A DNA stretch of 64,000 bases, taken from NCBI GenBank assembly GCA_963971575.1, contig OZ020611.1, forward strand, positions 180,918,071 through 180,982,070, in the 5' to 3' direction. How positions within the stretch are numbered: the first letter of the stretch is position 1; every line of letters starts with the position of its first letter. Position numbers and translations under genes: made by a program. Below the pieces are notes generated by a model. That model made no database searches. It saw only the letters and a list, made by a program, of their open reading frames with translations, and was not told the origin of the DNA. Origin of the DNA: Liopterus haemorrhoidalis. Its lineage: Eukaryota > Arthropoda > Insecta > Coleoptera > Dytiscidae. Shown in pieces: positions 57,001 through 64,000 of the stretch.

Positions 57001-58585
57001 ATATGTATATCACACTAATTTAATGTAAAGAAAGGTTAATAATTCAATGTCAAAAGGCACAAATAAAATAATTACTACAGTATTGCTCTGAGTGGAAATA
57101 GACCAAAAATACTATGCATAATTTTATATTCTTTTGTAAATAATTTATTTAAATTAATTGGGAAAAACGAATAACCATTTGTACAACGTTTTCAAAGATC
57201 TGTGCGTTTTACAGCTGACAACATCGCCAAGGAAGAAAAGCAAGGAGAACCCATTAGTATGAAAAAGGACTATTTCATTAGCCCTGTACTGCATTTCATC
57301 GTTTAAACGGACTCTAGTAGCCTGATTACTAGTCAAATGTAAACGCGTCAGAACTCGTTTTAACTAACTTTTAATGCTAACTGCAACTTTACATCATCTA
57401 CGCATTAATGATAACAATAGTTGTAATTGAAATGACACCTGTCGTGCAAAAAACCTAATTTGTCATTTTTCACTATAATTACGTTATTTGTCGTGCTGAT
57501 TACATATTTAATCGTGTAATATTTGTCCTTCGATGTACATATTTTGTCGTGCGGTTATATGTTCACCAAATTCAAATAAAGAGTGAAAGGTAAAAATTCA
57601 GTCGGGAGGGGGCTCTACCAAACAAAAGACGAGTATCCTATCGTCACCCAAAGTGACTGACAGATATAACCTCTCCCTGATATCGTCAAACTGCACGCAC
57701 TCACTTAAATGTGTAACACAGTCATTCGGTGTCACATATTTTATAACTAATATTAAGACAGTTTGTCACCAGCTCAAAAGCTCGAGGGTGATTATTTCTA
57801 TTCTTGCGAAATGCTGAGCAATTGCAAAATTATTTTTATCGCTGCAGCTATATAAGAATCGGAGATAAGATAACAATCAACTGAACTACTTACCCCTGCT
57901 ATTACGTAGGAAAATAGCAATTTGTAACTACCTTACGTTTACGTGATCAGAGAGCAGGGTGAAAGGAAGGTATATTTGCAGGCATTTAGTGGAAATCATA
58001 CTAAGTATGCAAGTAGGTTGTACTGTAGCGTACAATCAAGCAGTTATGGCGTAAGTTACACCCTTAGAATTATCTGAGGAAGGAAGTTAACGTCAGTTGC
58101 ATGTGTAATCAAAGTTCCTACTCTCTCCGCTCTGCCACCGTAGCGCTGCTCTAAAATCAAATAGTTTATCCATACCCTTATGGCCACAAGGGAAACAGTA
58201 AGAATGTTATGATAACATTACTTATGATGTTTACGCCTAGCCCCGCCCATTTACATATAGCTTACTTAGAAATACTCAAGCTAAGTTTGAGTTGTAACTC
58301 GTTTGTTTAAATTGTAGCTTAATGGAAGTAATTTTATATAATAATATTATCGTAAGATAAATTGGAAGAAAGTCTGTGTTCAACACATAACTTGTTAAAC
58401 AGCAGCCTTTCAGAATAATTAGTATGATTTATGCCGTATTTTTAAGTATTAGCTCGGAAGAAAGTTTGCGTTCGTTTAAACTGCCAAAAGATTACTGTTC
58501 TAAAATATATTTTAATTTTCCGTCTCAGATCATATCTCAGCAAAACTCTGTAAAAGTATTATTAGGGTTTCTATATAAACTATAG
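57001..58585. other. No recognised feature
   Basis: AT-rich to moderate sequence without supported frames, repeat ends or tandem structure. If single-copy host sequence exists in this window, this stretch and 53.9-55.6 kb are the best places to look. Confidence 0.4.
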
Positions 58586-58589
58586 TTTT

Positions 58590-58735
58590 TTAACGTTTTG
58601 TAAGTATAACCAAGAAAACTTTACACCCTAGTCTATCTATATGGTAGAAATTGTTCCCAAACTTTGGCATGCATGTGCAGTACTTGTAACCACATATAAG
58701 GAAAATAATGAGACTCCGAAAAAACTTATTTTTTT
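58590..58735 (+). repeat. Dispersed family R, copy 5 (5' fragment)
   Basis: AACGTTTTGTAAGTATAACCAAGAAAACTTTACACC..TTTGGCATGCATGTGC..CATATAAGGAAAATAATGAGAC matches R1 (42673-42870) with many differences and lacks the TCTG array. Confidence 0.6.
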
Positions 58736-59370
58736 TATGAATTGGCTTTGGAGTTATCTATACATGGTGCGTTAGGATAGAAGGAACACGATTTTTCTCG
58801 AAAACGCCATGTTAGCAAGTTGGAAAAAAAAATTGATAACGAAAATTTAACCAAAGAATCGAATGTTGGTATTGAAATTTTCCAAAATAAACTGTAAGTA
58901 CAGGATATCAAAAACAATTCGAATTTATTAAATGCCCGTGGGTGCCCACCACGAGTTATCTCGTTTTTGCAGTAAAACTTGTCGGTGAAAAAAGCAATTT
59001 TTGATTATGAAATGTCTTAAAACATTGTTCTACTCATAGTGGAGGGTTTTCTGGAGACAATGGGCAAATATATCGTGTTTCTCGACGGTTTTTCTGTGTT
59101 GTACAAACACGGCAGGCAATTTTTTTTTTCTATGGGAAGTATGCTCTCCAAGTAATGACAAGCATTTTGTTTCGGCTCCTTATTATAGTTTTTTGGTATT
59201 TTATTTCCAAGCAGTAGTGTTATAAATAGTTCTCTAAATTTTAATAATGTTATGTTACTTCGGGTTTTACAAAGAAGGAAATCTGCATTATGTAGGTATA
59301 GATCAAAAATATGCAAAACATTTTTTTTTTGCCACCTTATTGTTTTTGTCAAAGATCCGACAGGTCAATA
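58736..59370. other. No recognised feature
   Basis: AT-rich; a 111-codon minus-strand frame (59017-59352) shows no recognisable domain. Confidence 0.35.
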
Positions 59371-59378
59371 CCTGACAG

Positions 59379-60620
59379 CAGGGACGTAGCCAGGATTTCA
59401 GCTTGGGGGGGGGGCAAAATAACAAAATATTCTAAATTGGTCAGTACGACCTTAATTACATGGCTTGGGTAGAAAATAACAGCGTTCTAGGTCAGGGGTC
59501 GGCAACCTTTCAGTGACAAAGAGCCAAATCTATATTGAAAAAAAAAACACAATAACATGGAAGAGCCGCTAAAAAATATATGCTATATTTAAAAAAAAAA
59601 TTTAAAAATTGTTTATTTGTTTTAAAATAATCAAGTAGTAGTATTACAAAAAATTAATATTTACTTATACATTTAGTTTGTGATGCCTATTGTAGTTGCC
59701 AGTATATTACAATATAATTTTTTAATGGGACGATTGCTCCTGTATATTGTTCTATAAGACTTCAATATTTAGTGAATATTCAGTAATCTTTAACTTAAGG
59801 CAGCACTCTAGTTTCAGGTCAGTAAGATTACTTCTTAACTGACTCTTTATTAATTTCATATGTGAAAAGATTTGCTTACAGTAATATGTGGATCCGAAAA
59901 TTGGCAGTAGCCCAAAAGTATAATTTTTTAAAAGATTGAACGATTCTGATCCGTTCTGGAACCCGGTTCCAAGCTTCGAAAAGAACTTTATCTACATTTT
60001 GAAGATTGCGAATTTCGGTGCACTTATGCTGGGAAGATAAAATTCACTTTTTTCTTTCTAAATTTTCCAGTTCAGAATTAAGTTTTAAAAATATATAATT
60101 CATCAAAAAATTCAAATCCACTAATTGAAGGTAATCTCGAAAAGCTTCTTTTATGTTAACAATAGTGTGCAAAAAAAATTGCATTAATAATATGTTTTTG
60201 TAAATTAATAAAATGTAAAAATGTTTTTGCACATAAATCATTCACAAATACAGATAACTTTTTTTCGAAACAAATAACTTCTTCTAAAAGGAAATATGCA
60301 GTAACTCGGGGAATAACGGGGCGTGAATTGCACCGTAAAACATTCTGAAAAATACAAAACCTGTATAGTACAGGCAGAAAGTTGAAAATTAAAAAATAGA
60401 TTATATTAAAATAAAATCCAGCCAATTTTCAAAGAGCCACAACACTTTCTAAAAGAGCCGCATGAGGTTCCGGAGCCGCAGATTGTCGACCCCTGTTCTA
60501 GATCTTTTGTAGTATATTAAATAATAAAAGTCCGGTAAATTTATAAATTTTCTTCACCTCTGGTTAAGAAAACTTCTAACAACCTAAATTATATTTTATA
60601 TAAGGTAAACTATGTCCCTG
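59379..60620. mobile_element. hAT-like element (outer) hosting another hAT
   Basis: Ends CAGGGACGTAGCC and reverse complement CAGGGACATAGTTT, flanked by a perfect 8-bp duplication CCTGACAG (59371-59378, 60621-60628). Most of its length is the inner hAT; its own sequence is only about 240 bp, with no coding content. A G tract (about 59404-59414) lies near the left end. Confidence 0.88.
59493..60495 (-). mobile_element. hAT element (inner) with transposase relic
   Basis: Ends CAGGGGTCGGCAACC and reverse complement CAGGGGTCGACAATC, flanked by TTCTAGGT (59485-59492) and TTCTAGAT (60496-60503), seven of eight matching. The minus strand from 60241 down carries EAFRDYLQLVDLNFLMNYIF, then EIRNLQNVDKVLFEAWNRVP, and in eroded form the C-terminal hAT dimerisation region (FGSTYxC..-like, about 59900-59820). 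Same end type as 10608-10818. Confidence 0.88.
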
Positions 60621-62146
60621 CCTGACAGTGTGCAATTATTAATCTGTAGAGATGAAAAAACACAGTGGCTCACCACGGACATATTCGTGGTCGGGCGTTA
60701 TGATTCACACTCTGTTCGGAGACGCCACACAACGATTTAATCGAATGAGTTTTTCGCATAAAAACCCTTAAATTAAAGTCATAATGTAAAAAATACTAAC
60801 TATTTTTTTTTTTTTTTTTATTTCTATACAATAAAGTGAAAAAAAAATGTTGGCACCTGGGAGTGGTCTTGGCAAAAGAGCCGGTCCTATTATCCCTGTA
60901 CAAACAGGTACTAATTTTTAGTATTAAATACATGAGGCTGAGTCGACCTTACAGCTGTCTGCACAATATCGGAAGATAAAAAAGGAAGGAGGTGGGGGAA
61001 TTCAAACCCGCTTCCCTAAGCACCGTAACTAACCCTTTTAACACGCAGCCACGGCAACTTGACTTGAAAGTAAAGTATTTTTATTCACTAGTGTTCAAAG
61101 GACCTCCCACTTTTACTTAAACACTTTCGCATCCTTTATCTTGAGATATCTGTTGGTCGGATGATAAGAAAAATAAAAATAATTAAAATATATTTCAGTT
61201 TCAAGTTGTATTTTCAAGTACGACTTGAAAGTGAAATATTTTTAAATATATATATTTTTTTATTATGCTCCGAGATACAGATTGCTCAAGTGTTTAAATC
61301 AAAATAAAAGGCACTTTGAACATTTTGCTAAATAAAAATTACTTTAGTTTAGTAAACAGAAGAACGTAAACGAAAGACATTAAAAAAATGCTTAAAAGTG
61401 GTTTATTTTCAAAAGCTCTGTCTAAAGATACCCAACACGACATACCAAAAATCAACCAAAAATTTGACCGGAGGTAGTTTTGGATGACAGTTGTATACTT
61501 ATCAGTCGTACCAACAAGCAACTTTTTAGATTTTGTTTACAACTTAAATTTTAGTAGTTTATTAAGTTGATAAGAAGTTTATTTAGAACATATAATTAAA
61601 TATAAACTTCGCACAATCAACAATATTTATAAATTAGTTTACTATAACCAAATTGTTGTCTGCCATCTGAACCTAAAAATTTTTAAGTTGGCAATGAAAA
61701 GTAATAAGAGATGGAAGGTATAAAATATATCACTGTCTCTTATTTTTTTCCCCCACTATATTCTGTAGTATCAAAAGTTGAAATGACGTCAAAGTTAGAT
61801 AGTATTGAAAAAAGTATTGAAAAAAGTATAATGTAGAACAGACTTTATAAACAACATGTTTTTTAAACTTAAGTTAACCTTGAAATAAATACTCTTGATG
61901 AAAAAATAATGAATTCCTTATTTCCATAGAAACTAGAACAAAATTAAAATGGAAGATTTTTGGAGTTAAGATCACGAATTGATTTTAATTATTTCCAATG
62001 CATATTTGAATCTTCTTCGGACTGCAGGGATACCTACAGTCCTTGGAAATAGTTCTGTCGCACCCATGAGTTCATGTAAGTCCATGGATATAGTGCTGTT
62101 TTGGGTTAGCCCAGCGATGCCCAAACTGTGCGCCGCGAAAATATTT
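60478..62146. repeat. Giant inverted repeat, left arm (1,669 bp)
   Basis: Every position x pairs with 124431-x in the right arm without any shift, so there are no indels. All segments I compared, including a 17-base T run, are identical. The arm begins 18 bp inside the right end of the inner hAT and contains the outer hAT end, a family B SINE and a MITE terminus. Confidence 0.95.
60856..61061 (-). repeat. tRNA-derived SINE, family B, copy 2
   Basis: Minus strand: GCTGCGTGTTAAAAGGGTTAG.., B box GCGGGTTTGAATTCCC, body GGTCGACTCAGCCTCATGTA..TTAGTACCTGTTTGTACAGG, matching 12427-12592. Confidence 0.7.
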
Positions 62147-62284
62147 GGAAAAAAGTTTGGAAACATCGGGTAACCCAATGGTTCCCAAACTTTTTCGGTT
62201 CTCGGCGCCCTTAATGTATCAAAATTATTCCGCAGTGCCCCAAGTCAAAACATTCATCTAACTAACGCAGTTGGAGGAATATTA
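62147..62284. other. Palindrome spacer with hAT-like ends
   Basis: 138 bp. Contains ATGGTTCCCAAACTTTTTCGG and GTTTGGAAACATCGGG, and the adjoining arm edge CAGCGATGCCCAAACTGTGC is of the same kind. These are hAT-type terminal motifs. A part (62229-62275) reappears inverted at the window's right edge. Confidence 0.7.
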
Positions 62285-63953
62285 AAATATTTTCGCGGCG
62301 CACAGTTTGGGCATCGCTGGGCTAACCCAAAACAGCACTATATCCATGGACTTACATGAACTCATGGGTGCGACAGAACTATTTCCAAGGACTGTAGGTA
62401 TCCCTGCAGTCCGAAGAAGATTCAAATATGCATTGGAAATAATTAAAATCAATTCGTGATCTTAACTCCAAAAATCTTCCATTTTAATTTTGTTCTAGTT
62501 TCTATGGAAATAAGGAATTCATTATTTTTTCATCAAGAGTATTTATTTCAAGGTTAACTTAAGTTTAAAAAACATGTTGTTTATAAAGTCTGTTCTACAT
62601 TATACTTTTTTCAATACTTTTTTCAATACTATCTAACTTTGACGTCATTTCAACTTTTGATACTACAGAATATAGTGGGGGAAAAAAATAAGAGACAGTG
62701 ATATATTTTATACCTTCCATCTCTTATTACTTTTCATTGCCAACTTAAAAATTTTTAGGTTCAGATGGCAGACAACAATTTGGTTATAGTAAACTAATTT
62801 ATAAATATTGTTGATTGTGCGAAGTTTATATTTAATTATATGTTCTAAATAAACTTCTTATCAACTTAATAAACTACTAAAATTTAAGTTGTAAACAAAA
62901 TCTAAAAAGTTGCTTGTTGGTACGACTGATAAGTATACAACTGTCATCCAAAACTACCTCCGGTCAAATTTTTGGTTGATTTTTGGTATGTCGTGTTGGG
63001 TATCTTTAGACAGAGCTTTTGAAAATAAACCACTTTTAAGCATTTTTTTAATGTCTTTCGTTTACGTTCTTCTGTTTACTAAACTAAAGTAATTTTTATT
63101 TAGCAAAATGTTCAAAGTGCCTTTTATTTTGATTTAAACACTTGAGCAATCTGTATCTCGGAGCATAATAAAAAAATATATATATTTAAAAATATTTCAC
63201 TTTCAAGTCGTACTTGAAAATACAACTTGAAACTGAAATATATTTTAATTATTTTTATTTTTCTTATCATCCGACCAACAGATATCTCAAGATAAAGGAT
63301 GCGAAAGTGTTTAAGTAAAAGTGGGAGGTCCTTTGAACACTAGTGAATAAAAATACTTTACTTTCAAGTCAAGTTGCCGTGGCTGCGTGTTAAAAGGGTT
63401 AGTTACGGTGCTTAGGGAAGCGGGTTTGAATTCCCCCACCTCCTTCCTTTTTTATCTTCCGATATTGTGCAGACAGCTGTAAGGTCGACTCAGCCTCATG
63501 TATTTAATACTAAAAATTAGTACCTGTTTGTACAGGGATAATAGGACCGGCTCTTTTGCCAAGACCACTCCCAGGTGCCAACATTTTTTTTTCACTTTAT
63601 TGTATAGAAATAAAAAAAAAAAAAAAAATAGTTAGTATTTTTTACATTATGACTTTAATTTAAGGGTTTTTATGCGAAAAACTCATTCGATTAAATCGTT
63701 GTGTGGCGTCTCCGAACAGAGTGTGAATCATAACGCCCGACCACGAATATGTCCGTGGTGAGCCACTGTGTTTTTTCATCTCTACAGATTAATAATTGCA
63801 CACTGTCAGGCAGGGACATAGTTTACCTTATATAAAATATAATTTAGGTTGTTAGAAGTTTTCTTAACCAGAGGTGAAGAAAATTTATAAATTTACCGGA
63901 CTTTTATTATTTAATATACTACAAAAGATCTAGAACAGGGGTCGACAATCTGC
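62285..63953. repeat. Giant inverted repeat, right arm (1,669 bp)
   Basis: Reverse complement of 60478-62146. It ends 18 bp into what was the inner hAT terminus (..CAGGGGTCGACAATCTGC), then switches to sequence of the spacer. Confidence 0.95.
63370..63575 (+). repeat. tRNA-derived SINE, family B, copy 3 (mirror of copy 2)
   Basis: Identical inverted counterpart of the copy at 60856-61061; not an independent insertion. Confidence 0.7.
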
Positions 63954-64000
63954 TCCAACTGCGTTAGTTAGATGAATGTTTTGACTTGGGGCACTGCGGA
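63954..64000. repeat. Inverted copy of spacer 62229-62275
   Basis: The last 47 bases are the exact reverse complement of 62229-62275, directly after the right arm. The structure continues beyond the window. Confidence 0.93.

Noticed and set aside
61339..63092. Two identical 60-codon frames on opposite strands
   Set aside because: They are mirror images produced by the giant palindrome, have no recognisable domain, and are not evidence of a gene family.

Overview
The window is AT-rich, gene-poor eukaryotic DNA that reads as insect (arthropod) intergenic sequence. I infer this from many mariner-, Tigger/pogo-, hAT- and piggyBac-like remnants, several decayed non-LTR retrotransposons of kinds common in insects, tRNA-derived SINEs, and a short CCTAA/TTAGG-type run. 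The exact order cannot be read from the sequence. I found no credible single-copy host gene, rRNA, true tRNA gene or CRISPR. Every open frame I could interpret is transposon-derived or a repeat artefact.

Layout. 0-8 kb: decayed LINE pieces (340-1090, 1549-1650, 6800-7300), a SINE (3040), a 119-bp near-perfect palindromic MITE (3763-3881). 8.5-12 kb: a foldback element (8533-9098), an internally deleted mariner (9494-10339), a small hAT element (10608-10818). 12.4-18.4 kb: a second SINE family, a long repeat of unknown class, and a hAT-like element (15627-17745) that carries a ~1 kb minisatellite and hosts a mini-Tigger. 18.4-21.4 kb: a LINE tail split by a 1.4-kb mariner, then a copy of a dispersed family (here 'family R') split by a hAT. 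22.2-25.4 kb: a LINE split by a Tigger and a hAT, both with exact target duplications. 25.6-37 kb: a rearranged mariner, another LINE hosting a SINE, long AT-rich duplicated repeats, another mariner, and a hAT inside a piggyBac-like element.

37.9-40.9 kb is a four-level nest: element A (minus orientation) interrupted by repeat B, which holds a second copy of A (plus orientation), which holds a SINE. Each level is supported by target duplications, and a nearby second copy of B supplies the empty site. Both A copies share a short conserved reading frame I do not recognise. 42.4-49.8 kb holds a DNA element with clear terminal repeats and three family R copies; the third has a perfect 12-bp-period array of about 1.13 kb. 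Inside that copy sits the best preserved element, a CR1/Jockey-type LINE (49767-53694) whose ORF2 is broken by only two in-frame TGA codons. 56-57 kb is another LINE ruin, and 59.4-60.6 kb is a hAT within a hAT.

The window ends in a giant inverted repeat: 1,669-bp arms (60478-62146 and 62285-63953) that appear identical, a 138-bp spacer, and a final 47 bp that is again the reverse complement of the spacer. It is either a very recent foldback duplication or an assembly or template-switch artefact. The 'genes' do not form a pathway; the window is a stratified record of transposition.
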